Shown here in pieces: positions 9,236-18,044 of a stretch of DNA of 64,000 bases. The first letter of the stretch is position 1, and each line of letters opens with the position of its first letter. A program made the translations under genes and the position numbers. Origin of the DNA: Cryomorphaceae bacterium (GTDB taxonomy: Bacteria > Bacteroidota > Bacteroidia > Flavobacteriales_D > Sanyastnellaceae); the NCBI GenBank assembly GCA_016124575.1, contig WGNM01000022.1, forward strand, positions 87,057 through 151,056. The letters run 5' to 3'. The notes beneath the pieces are model-generated. The model searched no databases. It worked only from the letters and a program-made list of their open reading frames with translations, and had not been told where the DNA came from.

Positions 9236-9967
9236 ATGTCGAAGAAAGTATTGTTTTCAACCTTTATCATACTGCTGATCGCAGGATGTGCGGAAATACA
9301 GCAAATAGGTGGAGTCATCCTTGCTCCTGAATCAACAACTCCTGCGTTAACCGAGGCCGATGTAACTGCCGGACTAAAAGAAGCGCTCGTGAATGGCACT
9401 AAGAAAGCTGTAGGATTTGCATCGTCAGAAAACGGATATTTCAAAAATCCTGCTTTGTTTATTCCCTTTCCGCCAGAGGCGCAGAAAGTGAAGGATGTGG
9501 CATTGCAATATGGGCTGCAAGGACAAGTGGATCAGTTCGAAATGACATTGAATCGTGCAGCAGAGAAGGCAGCACCTGAAGCGACTGCGGTATTCGTTAA
9601 CGCCATTGCACAAATGACGGTGGCTGATGCCTTTGGGATACTGAACGGAGGCGAACATTCAGCAACCAATTATTTGAAAGAAAAGACGACTCCTGTTTTG
9701 ATCTCAAAATTCAAGCCCCACGTTAGTCAAGCCATCGAATCTGTTGAGCTCACGAAATACTGGAATCCCCTGATTTCGAAATACAACATTGCTACCATGA
9801 TCACGGGCGGACAGGAGATCAACCCCGATTTGGACATGTATGTAACCGAAAAAGGTGTTGTTGGATTGTTCGTGCACATCGCTTCTGAAGAAGCACTAAT
9901 TCGAAAAGATCCAAAGGCAAGAATAACTGAACTATTGCAGCGTGTTTTCGGTTCAGTGTCGAATTAG
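9236..9967 (+). CDS. DUF4197 lipoprotein
   Basis: This 243-residue protein has a lipoprotein signal (LFSTFIILLIAGC, lipobox Cys at residue 18), so it is probably membrane-anchored. The mature part matches the DUF4197 family: LTEADVTAGLKEALVNGTKKAV near the start, NPALFIPFPPEAQKV, then LNRAAEKAAPEA, DAFGILNGG...ATNYLKEKTTP, and the ending of the type GLFVHIASEEALIRKDPKARITELLQRVFG. The family function is unknown. It is transcribed away from cinA and ends 55 nt before the next gene, which has its own promoter. Confidence 0.88.
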   Translation: MSKKVLFSTFIILLIAGCAEIQQIGGVILAPESTTPALTEADVTAGLKEALVNGTKKAVGFASSENGYFKNPALFIPFPPEAQKVKDVALQYGLQGQVDQFEMTLNRAAEKAAPEATAVFVNAIAQMTVADAFGILNGGEHSATNYLKEKTTPVLISKFKPHVSQAIESVELTKYWNPLISKYNIATMITGGQEINPDLDMYVTEKGVVGLFVHIASEEALIRKDPKARITELLQRVFGSVSN

Positions 9968-9969
9968 AA

Positions 9970-10000
9970 TTTTGTTTTTATGTGTCGTTTTGTATCTTCA
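9970..10000 (+). promoter_or_regulatory. Candidate promoter (TTTTG, 18 nt, TATCTTCA)
   Basis: A -33-like TTTTG at 9970-9974 and a -7-like TATCTTCA at 9993-10000 are separated by 18 nt, close to the Bacteroidota TTTG/TAnnTTTG arrangement. The start codon of the T9SS cargo gene follows 22 nt later, after an A/T-rich leader. Confidence 0.4.
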
Positions 10001-10022
10001 CCATAACTTAAATAATCATACC

Positions 10023-11909
10023 ATGAAGAAAATCTACCTTTTACTTTTTTCTTCAACTTTTGCTACTATGTCTATCGCACAAGCACCGCAGCTTCCAGTA
10101 AGTCAGCGTGTTTCTAAGCCGATGCCTACAAAGTCATTAGTTGGAGCTGAGATGCCAGTAGCAGCATCAGCCGGACATCCTATCACTTCGAACGACATTC
10201 AAGTTGACAATTCGAGGGATGTAAATGTTACCCGACAAATTATCGGTATTACAGATTACGATTTGCAATCAAATGCTGCTGTTCAGAATCGATTCATTCT
10301 CGACGGCGATAATATTGCCGCCGCTTGGACCATGTCGCTTTCAAGTGATTTCAACGATCGCGGTACAGGTTTCAATGAAAGCATTGGTGCTGATGGTTGG
10401 GATATTGAACCTTACAACCGACTGGAAGATACGCGAACTGGCTGGCCTTCGTTGCTGCGAACAGGAAATGGGAAAACGATTTCGATCACCCACGCGGCGG
10501 TTGATGGCCCACTTCACATGGTATCGCGCGAAGCTGCATCTTCAAATTGGGTTGATGGCAGTTTAAACCAGATTGCAGCTCCTGGTCATTTGTGGAACCG
10601 CGCCGCAGTTGGTGGAGAAGACGAAAACACGATTCACGTAATCTGTGTTTCTACTCCAGTAGGAAATGGTGGTACTGAATTCATGGGACAAGATGGTGCT
10701 TTGATGTACTTCCGTTCTCAAGATGCAGGTGTAACCTGGGATATCGAAGAACACATTTTCCCTGAGTTAGACGCCACGCATTTCTTGAACTTCTCTGGAG
10801 ATGTATACAGTATTCAAGCCCGCGGAAATAAGGTGGCATTTGCTGTTTTCAATGATCTAGCAGATTCATTCGTAATGATCTCTGAAGACAATGGAGATAC
10901 ATGGACCTACCGCAGTTTGGTTGACTTTCCTGTAGACCTTTATGTTCTGGATTCGGGATTGCCTGAAACAGGGGAAGATTTCGATGAAGACGGTATTTTC
11001 GCAGAGTTCCTAAACACTGATGGTGCTGGTAGCGTGTTGATCGATAACGATGGTAAAGTTCACGTTTTCTATGGCGAGATGTACTACACAGATACAGACT
11101 TGGCTGATGGCAATTTCCAGTATTTCCCTGGCACGAATGGACTTTCATATTGGAATGAGGATATGGAAGACAACATGCGTGAGACCATCGCATATGCCTA
11201 TGATTTGGATGGCAATGGGACGTGGGATTTGACAGAAGACATCGCCCTATATTTTGTTAGCGGTAGCGGTATGCCAAGTTCTAGTGTCGACGCTGATGGA
11301 AACCTTTATGTTTCATATTCTGCATTGATGGAAAGTCACTCTTCTGGAACTCAGAACTACCGTCACATTTATGTTGTCCGCTCAGAAGACGGCGGTGCCA
11401 CATGGAATACCGAAACGGCCTGCAACTTAACACCGGATTTTGATTTCGACTTTTTCGAATGTGTTTTCGGCACAATGCCGATGGACATCACCGATAAGAT
11501 TCACGTGGTTTACCAGCGTGATTTCGAGCCGGGGTTGAGTGTGCGTGGAGATGAAGATGCACCATCTACAAACGACATCGTGCACATGACCGTGCCAACT
11601 GCTGATTTGGCAAACTGCGATGCTGGTGATGATGTGATAACTGAAGATGTGATTGGGGTAAACGAAATCCTCGATCGTCAAGGTTTCGCTGCATTCCCTA
11701 ACCCTGCAAAATCAGTTGTAACGTTGTCTCTTAAGGTGAATGGCCAAGCTGTTGTCCGCTTGTTCGACACTGCCGGAAAAGAGGTTTTAAACCAAACCAT
11801 CTATGCTTCTGGCGTACAGCTAAGTGTTAACCATCTTGAAGCTGGGGTGTACATCATTCAACTTGAGCAGCATGGAAATGTTAGCACTCAACGCTTGACA
11901 ATTGAATAA
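10023..11909 (+). CDS. Secreted Asp-box (BNR-like) protein with T9SS type A sorting domain
   Basis: This 628-residue exported protein has an N-terminal Sec signal (KKIYLLLFSSTFATMSIAQA). The body contains at least three Asp-box motifs of the form S-x-D-x-G-x-T-W (SQDAGVTW, SEDNGDTW, SEDGGATW), the hallmark of BNR/sialidase-like beta-propellers. The C-terminal 75 residues form a T9SS sorting domain (FAAFPNPAKSVVTLSL ... GVYIIQLEQHGNVSTQRLTIE), so it should cross the outer membrane by type IX secretion. No sialidase active-site set is evident, so the Asp-boxes are structural evidence only. The ATG at 10023 opens the signal peptide; an upstream in-frame start is less plausible. A hairpin terminator follows. 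Confidence 0.88.
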   Translation: MKKIYLLLFSSTFATMSIAQAPQLPVSQRVSKPMPTKSLVGAEMPVAASAGHPITSNDIQVDNSRDVNVTRQIIGITDYDLQSNAAVQNRFILDGDNIAAAWTMSLSSDFNDRGTGFNESIGADGWDIEPYNRLEDTRTGWPSLLRTGNGKTISITHAAVDGPLHMVSREAASSNWVDGSLNQIAAPGHLWNRAAVGGEDENTIHVICVSTPVGNGGTEFMGQDGALMYFRSQDAGVTWDIEEHIFPELDATHFLNFSGDVYSIQARGNKVAFAVFNDLADSFVMISEDNGDTWTYRSLVDFPVDLYVLDSGLPETGEDFDEDGIFAEFLNTDGAGSVLIDNDGKVHVFYGEMYYTDTDLADGNFQYFPGTNGLSYWNEDMEDNMRETIAYAYDLDGNGTWDLTEDIALYFVSGSGMPSSSVDADGNLYVSYSALMESHSSGTQNYRHIYVVRSEDGGATWNTETACNLTPDFDFDFFECVFGTMPMDITDKIHVVYQRDFEPGLSVRGDEDAPSTNDIVHMTVPTADLANCDAGDDVITEDVIGVNEILDRQGFAAFPNPAKSVVTLSLKVNGQAVVRLFDTAGKEVLNQTIYASGVQLSVNHLEAGVYIIQLEQHGNVSTQRLTIE

Positions 11910-11916
11910 AAAAGAT

Positions 11917-11981
11917 CACGGTACACCGTGGATATCAAACACAGAAAAGAGCTATCTGATATGGATGGCTCTTTTTTTTTT
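11917..11981 (+). terminator. Palindrome followed by rho-independent terminator
   Basis: A perfect 14-bp palindrome CACGGTACACCGTG (11917-11930) begins 7 nt after the stop of the T9SS gene. A stronger hairpin follows: AAGAGCTATC (11947-11956) pairs with GATGGCTCTT (11964-11973) with one G-U pair, and then comes a run of T. The second hairpin is the likely terminator. Confidence 0.75.
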
Positions 11982-12292
11982 GTTAAATGAAGATACACGG
12001 TTAAACGTATGATATATGCTACAGCTTTACCGCATCGTTCAATTTGATTGGTATTTGTCATATGTGGATTTGCCTGAACCTGGAATGCAAAAAACACACA
12101 ACAAATTGAATGTCAGTATTTTACATTAAAATATTTAAACGTTTATAAACGTTTAAAACAGCTCACAATTTCAGGAGAATTGTAGCTTCGCCTTGGGGAG
12201 GAGGATGGTGGCCCCCGATTTCAATCCATATAAAAGACTGAAAACCATAGTTTTAGATTATTTTACAAAATACCATTTCGCAAAACATGCTT
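11982..12292. other. Non-coding stretch between converging genes, with palindrome
   Basis: About 310 bp lie between the terminator and the psd stop codon. I see no supported gene. The region is A/T-rich and contains the 24-bp palindrome at 12134-12157 and a G-rich patch near 12195-12220. The leftward 69-codon open frame across 11888-12097 has no recognisable features. Confidence 0.6.
12134..12157. repeat. 24-bp perfect palindrome containing two AAACGTTT cores
   Basis: The 24 bases are identical to their own reverse complement and contain the 8-bp palindrome AAACGTTT twice, spaced 10 bp centre to centre, one helical turn. That spacing fits a dimeric or tandem protein-binding site. There is no T-run, so it is not an ordinary terminator. 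Confidence 0.7.
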
Positions 12293-12946
12293 TCAAGGCA
12301 ACTTCGCCAAAATTGTTTCCATCCCAGAAACCTTTTGTCCGAGTTCAACCTTGATTTCCGAATTCAACGGCAAGAAAATATCTACGCGACTGCCGAACTT
12401 AATAAATCCGCACTCCTCTCCTTGTCCGACCTGCTCGCCAGCCTTCACATAATACTTTATCCTGCGTGCTACAGCACCCGCAATCTGTCTGAAAAGGACT
12501 TCATGCTTGTTGTTTTTCACTACAATGGTGGTACGCTCGTTCTCTGTCGAGCTCTTCGGATGCCACGCCACAAGGAACAAACCCGGATGATACTTGGCAT
12601 ACGTTACAACGCCCTCAATCGGTGTCCATTGAACATGGACATTCAACGGCGACATGAATATTGAGACTTGCATGCGTTTTTCTTTGAAGTACTCCGTTTC
12701 TTCTACTTCTTCGATTACGACTACTTTGCCATCAGACGGACAAACAACTTCACCTTCTTGGGCGGATAGCGTTCTCTTCGGGACACGGAAAAATTGAGCA
12801 ACCAATACGAATAATGCGAAGCACAAGATAGTTGTGGCGATGCCCCAAATGCTATTGGAAACAAAATAAAACACCACGAAAACTATGGTAGCTAGCACTG
12901 CTGCGAGACCAATAAGAATGGAATGACCCTCCCGATGTAGATACAT
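12293..12946 (-). CDS. psd: Phosphatidylserine decarboxylase (short, PSD-A type)
   Basis: This 217-residue enzyme decarboxylates phosphatidylserine to phosphatidylethanolamine, the main Bacteroidota phospholipid. Two hydrophobic segments lie at about residues 9-50 and place it at the membrane. The catalytic core shows VCPSDGKVVVIEEV, FMSPLNVHVQW and AWHPKSS. The self-cleavage site FIKFGSRVDIFLP near residue 185 contains the Gly-Ser pair from which the pyruvoyl group forms. The start lies 1 nt after the cdsA stop, so it is translationally linked to the cytidylyltransferase that makes its pathway precursor. Confidence 0.93.
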   Translation of the reverse strand: MYLHREGHSILIGLAAVLATIVFVVFYFVSNSIWGIATTILCFALFVLVAQFFRVPKRTLSAQEGEVVCPSDGKVVVIEEVEETEYFKEKRMQVSIFMSPLNVHVQWTPIEGVVTYAKYHPGLFLVAWHPKSSTENERTTIVVKNNKHEVLFRQIAGAVARRIKYYVKAGEQVGQGEECGFIKFGSRVDIFLPLNSEIKVELGQKVSGMETILAKLP

Positions 12947-12947
12947 A

Positions 12948-13760
12948 TTATAAGTTTGAAGACAACAAATATGCGAGTATCACGGGAACAGACAATAGAA
13001 TTCCATCAAATCTATCTAAAACACCACCGTGACCGGGTAAGAAATTACCTGAATCTTTAACTCCCATGTTGCGTTTGAATAGGCTTTCAACCAAATCGCC
13101 CGCATTTGAAAAAACAGAAATAATCAGCGCAATTGCAATCCAGTTCTTGACTTCTAACGTATTGGTGAGATCAGAAAGAAAAAAAGCAGCACTCAACGAA
13201 AGGGCTACCCCACCAATGAATCCTTCCCATGTCTTACCTGGAGATACTTGCGGCATCAATTTGTGTTTTCCCATCGATCTTCCGACCAAGTAAGCACCTG
13301 TATCGTTAATCCAAAGCAGACAAAAGAAACCAAGAATTATTTCCGGTTGGTAAACCCCTGTCACCATGCCCAAAATGGGCAGACAGGCAAATGGAATAGC
13401 GATCCAGACAACAGAAGCTATTGCAATAACAACACGTTCAAATCCACGATCTGAATCACCAAAAAGTTCGATGAGCGGTAAGACAAACAGAGGTACCAAC
13501 CCTAAAATCAAGTATTTGCTTTCAATCAGCGACGATGTGAAAAGCAACGAAAGAAGAGCGATTGTAAAAACACTCAAGAAGCCCCACCCTTTTTTAACGG
13601 GTGAGAACTTCATGCGTGAAATGGTCACAAATTCGTTGTATCCCACCAATGCGAAGAGCATGGCGAGTAGACTGATCCAAATCGGACCAGCGAAGATACC
13701 GGCGATGAGTAATGAAACAAACACGATTCCCGTTAGGGCGCGCTGCCAGAAATTGCTCAT
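12948..13760 (-). CDS. cdsA: Phosphatidate cytidylyltransferase
   Basis: This 270-residue integral membrane enzyme makes CDP-diacylglycerol from phosphatidate and CTP. Several hydrophobic helices are evident, along with the CdsA signature around VSPGKTWEGFIGG and SNAGDLVESLFKRNMGVKDSGNFLPGHGGVLDRFDG (the Asp-rich metal-binding S-x27-PKR-x3-KD-x3-PGHGG-x2-DR-like pattern). It lies 4 nt after ftsH and 1 nt before psd in an rsfS-ftsH-cdsA-psd operon. Confidence 0.95.
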   Translation of the reverse strand: MSNFWQRALTGIVFVSLLIAGIFAGPIWISLLAMLFALVGYNEFVTISRMKFSPVKKGWGFLSVFTIALLSLLFTSSLIESKYLILGLVPLFVLPLIELFGDSDRGFERVVIAIASVVWIAIPFACLPILGMVTGVYQPEIILGFFCLLWINDTGAYLVGRSMGKHKLMPQVSPGKTWEGFIGGVALSLSAAFFLSDLTNTLEVKNWIAIALIISVFSNAGDLVESLFKRNMGVKDSGNFLPGHGGVLDRFDGILLSVPVILAYLLSSNL

Positions 13761-13764
13761 GCCA

Positions 13765-15762
13765 CTATTCTTTCGATTCTTGTTCTTCCGCCGACTGCGT
13801 TTCTGCTGCAGGCGTCTCGATAATAAGATTCTCTGTTGGAAGTGGATTGCTCGCTAGTTCTTCTGCTGCATCGAACTGACGGTGACCCAAGACTTCTTCC
13901 AAGTCTTCTTTGAAAATGACTTCTTTTTCCAAAAGTGTTTTCGCCAATCGGTTCAGCAAATCCTTGTTCTTGGTCAGCAGATCTTTCGCTCTCTCGTAAG
14001 CAGATTCGATGATCTTGCTTACTTCTTCATCGATAACCCGCGCTGTTTCTTCGCTATACGGTTTGGTAAATGCAGAATCACCTGAGCTGTCGTAATAGCT
14101 TCTGTTTCCAATACGCTTGTTTAAGCCATACACAGAAACCATGGCATACGCTTGCTTGGTTACTTTCTCTAGATCGCTCAAAGCGCCGGTACTGATTTTC
14201 CCGAATGTTATCTCCTCCGCAGCTCGTCCGCCCAAAGCAGCACACATTTCATCAAAAATCTGTTCGGTAGTCGTTATTTGGCGTTCTTCAGGTAAATACC
14301 ACGCTGCACCTAGGCTTTGTCCGCGTGGCACAATTGTTACCTTCACCAGAGGCGATGCATGTTCCAAAAGCCAGCTCACCATCGCGTGACCTGCTTCGTG
14401 ATAAGCAATGGTCTGCTTCTCTTTCGGAGAGATGATCTTATTTCGTTTTTCTAGTCCACCTATGATACGATCTACAGCATCTAAAAAGTCTTGTTTCGAA
14501 ACAACTTCTTTGTTCTGACGGGCTGCTATCAAAGCCGCTTCATTACAGATATTCGCTATATCTGCCCCTGAGAACCCTGGCGTTTGTTTCGCTAGGAAAT
14601 CGACGTCAATGCTTGCATCTGCTTTGATTGGGCGGAGGTGAACTTCAAGAATCGCTTTGCGCTCATTCAAATCTGGCATATCGACATAGATTTGACGGTC
14701 GAAACGTCCGGCACGCATTAGCGCTTTGTCGAGAATATCAGCCCGGTTCGTAGCTGCAATAATGATAACGCCTGAGTTGGTGCCAAAACCATCCATCTCC
14801 GTCAAAAGCTGGTTCAACGTATTTTCACGTTCATCGTTCGAACCGAGGTTCGCATTCTTTCCACGGGCGCGTCCAATGGCATCGATCTCATCGATAAAGA
14901 TAATAGCCGGTGCTTTTTCCTTCGCTTGTTTGAAAAGGTCACGCACACGCGAGGCCCCTACTCCAACGAACATCTCAACGAAATCGGAACCTGACAAAGA
15001 GAAAAACGGGACTTGTGCTTCTCCTGCTACTGCCTTTGCGAGCAACGTTTTTCCTGTTCCCGGAGGACCTACTAGTAATGCCCCTTTCGGAATCTTCGCT
15101 CCCAGATCTGTGTATTTTTTCGGGTTTTTGAGGAAGTCTACGATCTCCTTTAATTCTTCTTTCGCCCCGTCTAAACCAGCGACATCGTTGAAAGTAACAT
15201 TCGTACCTTTTCCTTTCTCAAACAATTGGGCTTTCGACTTACCAATATTGAATATCTGGCCACCGCCTGATGATCCACCGCCCATTCTGCGCATGAGCAA
15301 TACCCAGACAACGATCAAAATCCCTAGAAAAATGATCCAAGTAACGATTTGCTGACCCCATTCATTTACAGGCTCATAGTCATGCTTGAAGTGATATTGA
15401 TCTTGAAGCTGTTTGATTTCAGCCGTATATTCATCACCTGGCGGGATGAAAAACCAAAAGTCTGCTCCAGCATATATACGCTGAAACATTTGATCTTGGC
15501 CTTTGTCTTTTGCGAGCGAATCACGCACACTTTGCTTCAAAAACACCATGGCTCGTTCGCCATTTTGGACAAGCCGAAGCACTTCTCCAGCCCGTGCCTT
15601 CTCACGGAATTGATCGTACGAAATACGATCTCCATCAGAGCCGCTGTTGAACAATAGCATCGCGAACAACACCGCGCCAATGATGGCATAAATCCAATAA
15701 AAGTTCATCTGCTTTTTCGGCGACTTCTTATCTGGATTTTGATTTTCGTTTTCCAATGACAT
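13765..15762 (-). CDS. ftsH: ATP-dependent zinc metalloprotease FtsH
   Basis: This 665-residue membrane AAA+ protease degrades misfolded and regulatory membrane proteins. Two transmembrane helices (about residues 21-38 and 140-157) flank a periplasmic domain. The AAA domain has Walker A GPPGTGKT (232-239), Walker [10 protein letters not shown], the SRH region [20 protein letters not shown], and pore loop MFVG. The protease zinc site is HEAGH (455-459). The start at 15762 gives [10 protein letters not shown]; a longer in-frame reading overlaps rsfS and adds 19 unrelated residues. It lies 14 nt after rsfS. Confidence 0.97.
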   Translation of the reverse strand: MSLENENQNPDKKSPKKQMNFYWIYAIIGAVLFAMLLFNSGSDGDRISYDQFREKARAGEVLRLVQNGERAMVFLKQSVRDSLAKDKGQDQMFQRIYAGADFWFFIPPGDEYTAEIKQLQDQYHFKHDYEPVNEWGQQIVTWIIFLGILIVVWVLLMRRMGGGSSGGGQIFNIGKSKAQLFEKGKGTNVTFNDVAGLDGAKEELKEIVDFLKNPKKYTDLGAKIPKGALLVGPPGTGKTLLAKAVAGEAQVPFFSLSGSDFVEMFVGVGASRVRDLFKQAKEKAPAIIFIDEIDAIGRARGKNANLGSNDERENTLNQLLTEMDGFGTNSGVIIIAATNRADILDKALMRAGRFDRQIYVDMPDLNERKAILEVHLRPIKADASIDVDFLAKQTPGFSGADIANICNEAALIAARQNKEVVSKQDFLDAVDRIIGGLEKRNKIISPKEKQTIAYHEAGHAMVSWLLEHASPLVKVTIVPRGQSLGAAWYLPEERQITTTEQIFDEMCAALGGRAAEEITFGKISTGALSDLEKVTKQAYAMVSVYGLNKRIGNRSYYDSSGDSAFTKPYSEETARVIDEEVSKIIESAYERAKDLLTKNKDLLNRLAKTLLEKEVIFKEDLEEVLGHRQFDAAEELASNPLPTENLIIETPAAETQSAEEQESKE

Positions 15763-15776
15763 AAATTTTTTTTCTA

Positions 15777-16151
15777 TCAAACGTTGTAAGCAAACTCGGT
15801 CGTAATCGCATCGGCCCAAAGGTCTTCGATCGCATAAAACTCACGTGCCTCTCTGTAAAATATATGAACCACTACATCCGAGTAATCCAATAATACCCAT
15901 TCAGCATTTTGAATTCCTTCTTTGTGCCAAGGTGTCTCACCCAAATTCTTTTCAGCATTGTCGTCAATTCTTCTCGCTATGGCCTGCACCTGGGTGTGGG
16001 AATTACCATGACAAACGATAAAAAAGTCTGCAACTGCATTTGGAACTTTCCTTAAGTCAAGGCTCTTTATCTTTTCACCTTTGACATCTTGAATAGAATT
16101 AACTATTTCTTCGACAAGTTGTTCTGTCGAACTTGTTGTGTTTTTCTTCAT
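15777..16151 (-). CDS. rsfS: Ribosome silencing factor RsfS
   Basis: This 124-residue protein binds L14 and blocks subunit joining in starvation. Conserved family segments are IKSLDLRKVPNAVADFFIVCHGNSHTQVQAIARRI and GIQNAEWVLLDYSDVVVHIFYREAREFYAIEDLWADA. It is the first gene of the leftward rsfS-ftsH-cdsA-psd operon and is divergent from birA. A TACTTTTG promoter element lies upstream. Confidence 0.95.
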   Translation of the reverse strand: MKKNTTSSTEQLVEEIVNSIQDVKGEKIKSLDLRKVPNAVADFFIVCHGNSHTQVQAIARRIDDNAEKNLGETPWHKEGIQNAEWVLLDYSDVVVHIFYREAREFYAIEDLWADAITTEFAYNV

Positions 16152-16174
16152 TCAGAAGATCTTGTATTTGGTTA

Positions 16175-16182
16175 CAAAAGTA
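16175..16182 (-). promoter_or_regulatory. -7 promoter element for rsfS operon (TACTTTTG)
   Basis: Read leftward the site is TACTTTTG, matching TAnnTTTG. It lies 23 nt before the rsfS start in the divergent rsfS/birA gap and would drive the four-gene operon. Confidence 0.55.
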
Positions 16183-16241
16183 ATACTTTTACTGACCTAT
16201 TTCATTTAACGAATCCGCCGACCGATGCGGACTAGCGCAGT

Positions 16242-16979
16242 ATGACAACAAATTTTGTTGGACAACCAACAATTCGCCTTAAAACGGTTGACAGCACTAA
16301 CAAGTATGCTGCCAATTTCATGTCTCTGTCAGAATGGTCAGAAGGTACAGCCATTCTGTCAGAACATCAAACTGAAGGAAGAGGCAGAAAAGATAAAAAC
16401 TGGAACAGCTCCGCGGGTGAAAACCTCCTTATGTCGCTGATGCTCAAACCAAACTTCTTACTCGCTCACGAAGTCTTCCAACTGAGTATGGCTATGGCCC
16501 TGGCTGTTGGGGCTACCGTCAGTTCATTTGGAATTGATCAGGTGTCAGTAAAATGGCCGAACGACATCTACGTTGAAAGCAAAAAAATTGCTGGTATTTT
16601 GATAGAAAATCAGGTGCGAGGTCAAATCGTTGTATCATCGATTGTTGGCATCGGATTGAATGTGAATCAAATAAACGGACTAGATGATCGGGCTACTTCT
16701 TTCAAAAAAGTTTTAGGCAATGACCTTTCTGTGAACGTTGTCTTCGATCAACTTTGCCTAGAACTGGAAAAACAATATCAGACCCTGCGATCAAATCCGC
16801 TCGCAATATTAGAAGATTATAACGAAGGGCTCTACGCGAAAGGAATTCCGAGAGCATACGTATTCAACGAGATACAAAATGCAGTTCTGATTGGTGTGGA
16901 AAGAAATGGCTTTGCACGATTTTCAACAAGTGAGGGAGAAAAACACTACGACATAGACTCAGTGCGGTGGGTATGGTGA
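16242..16979 (+). CDS. birA: Biotin--[acetyl-CoA-carboxylase] ligase
   Basis: This 245-residue enzyme activates biotin as biotinyl-AMP and attaches it to carboxylase carrier domains. The core shows VDSTNKYA, the biotin-binding loop QTEGRGRKDKNW, SSAGENLLMSLML, VSVKWPNDIYVESKKIAGILIE, and GIGLNVNQ. There is no N-terminal winged-helix domain, so it is a ligase only and not a repressor. Its stop abuts the stop of the convergent SRPBCC gene with no spacer. Confidence 0.93.
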   Translation: MTTNFVGQPTIRLKTVDSTNKYAANFMSLSEWSEGTAILSEHQTEGRGRKDKNWNSSAGENLLMSLMLKPNFLLAHEVFQLSMAMALAVGATVSSFGIDQVSVKWPNDIYVESKKIAGILIENQVRGQIVVSSIVGIGLNVNQINGLDDRATSFKKVLGNDLSVNVVFDQLCLELEKQYQTLRSNPLAILEDYNEGLYAKGIPRAYVFNEIQNAVLIGVERNGFARFSTSEGEKHYDIDSVRWVW

Positions 16980-17381
16980 TCAACCAAATTTCTGTTGCAA
17001 TCGCTCTGCAATAAAGTCAAAAAGATTCCGAAGTGGCTTCTCAACCATCATCATAACAAAGGCATTCGCCTCTATATTGCACACCATGCCCGCTTCACAT
17101 CCGACATCCGATGGGTTGATCTGAATGTCTAAGTCGAACTTCAATGGTGATCCTGCAGATGATTGCAAAATGATTTGGTTGAACTCCGAAAGAGATTTGT
17201 GTTCAAGTCCCAAAGCGTATCCGCCCGACACTTTAAATGAACAGTTGGTATCGCCCCCTTTCCAATCAGACACCTTATCTTGAGGAAGAAGCTCAATGAG
17301 GTTGTTCAAATCTTTCACAAAGTTGTAAACCGTTTGTTGATCTGCTTTGAGAACTACTTTTTTACTTTCAATTAAAGCCAT
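16980..17381 (-). CDS. SRPBCC-family (START-like) protein
   Basis: This 133-residue protein has the helix-grip pattern of the SRPBCC/polyketide-cyclase superfamily: MALIESKKVVLKADQQTVYNFVKDLNNLIELLPQDKVSDW at the start and a long C-terminal helix (MMMVEKPLRNLFDFIAERLQQKF). No ligand can be predicted. I chose the ATG at 17381 over a TTG two codons upstream. It starts 9 nt after pyrE; this pairing recurs in Bacteroidota, but a functional link is not known. Confidence 0.8.
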   Translation of the reverse strand: MALIESKKVVLKADQQTVYNFVKDLNNLIELLPQDKVSDWKGGDTNCSFKVSGGYALGLEHKSLSEFNQIILQSSAGSPLKFDLDIQINPSDVGCEAGMVCNIEANAFVMMMVEKPLRNLFDFIAERLQQKFG

Positions 17382-17390
17382 CTGCAAAAT

Positions 17391-18032
17391 TTATTGACCC
17401 CACACAGACGGATTTTCTCGCCATGCCCGAAGAAGTGATGATTGATGTTCATTTATATAACCCGCCTGCAATGCCTGCTTCAGCAAGGTTTCGTAATCGG
17501 TTAAGGTTTGCAATGGCACGCCGTAATCAGCAAATGCCTTCCTGCTTTGCTCGAAGCCGTATGTGAAAATCGCAACCATGCCTTTGACATTGACATTCGC
17601 TGCTTTTAAAGCATCGACTGCCGACAGACTGCTTTTTCCTGTTGAAATAAGATCTTCAACAACCACTGCCGTTTGTCCTTTTTCAACTACTCCTTCTATG
17701 CGATTGCCCAATCCATGTCCTTTGGCTTCGGCACGTATGTATGCAAAAGGCAACCCCAACTCTTCAGCAACCAAAGCCCCAATGGCTACACCGCCTGTTG
17801 CTACGCCAATAATAACATCCGGCTTGCCGAAAGACTCATTGATGGCTGTAACAAATTGTTGACGGATGTACGTGCGGATCTTCGGGTACGACAATGTTTT
17901 GCGGTTGTCGCAATAAATCGGTGACTTCCATCCCGATGCCCAAGTATACGGTGACTCAGGGCTCAGCTCAATCGCCTTAATCTGCAACAGAAATTCTGCT
18001 ACCTTTAAGCCCGTTTCCTCCTTTGTTCTCAT
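17391..18032 (-). CDS. pyrE: Orotate phosphoribosyltransferase
   Basis: This 213-residue enzyme joins orotate and PRPP to give OMP in pyrimidine synthesis. Landmarks are SPYTWASGWKSPIYCDNRKTLSYP, the GVATGGVAIGALVAEELGLPFAYIRAEAKGHG stretch, and the PRPP-binding motif VVVEDLISTGKSS. I chose the ATG at 18032 because a -7 element TACATTTG ends exactly 4 nt before it; an in-frame start 24 nt further upstream would lie in or before the promoter. The divergent Nudix gene begins 8 nt away. The mRNA is probably leaderless. Confidence 0.95.
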   Translation of the reverse strand: MRTKEETGLKVAEFLLQIKAIELSPESPYTWASGWKSPIYCDNRKTLSYPKIRTYIRQQFVTAINESFGKPDVIIGVATGGVAIGALVAEELGLPFAYIRAEAKGHGLGNRIEGVVEKGQTAVVVEDLISTGKSSLSAVDALKAANVNVKGMVAIFTYGFEQSRKAFADYGVPLQTLTDYETLLKQALQAGYINEHQSSLLRAWRENPSVWGQ

Positions 18033-18036
18033 GCCG

Positions 18037-18044
18037 CAAATGTA
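18037..18044 (-). promoter_or_regulatory. -7 element of pyrE overlapping the Nudix start codon
   Basis: Read leftward this is TACATTTG, ending 4 nt before the pyrE ATG. The same bases contain the ATG (18040-18042) of the divergent Nudix gene, so a transcription signal and a translation start overlap on opposite strands. Confidence 0.6.

Noticed and set aside
11888..12097. Leftward 69-codon open frame between converging genes
   Set aside because: It overlaps the end of the T9SS gene and its terminator, and shows no motif.
14726..15355. Long rightward open frame (209 codons) opposite ftsH
   Set aside because: It lies antisense inside the conserved AAA domain and its translation is Ser/Pro-rich without any motif; it is a shadow of ftsH codon usage.
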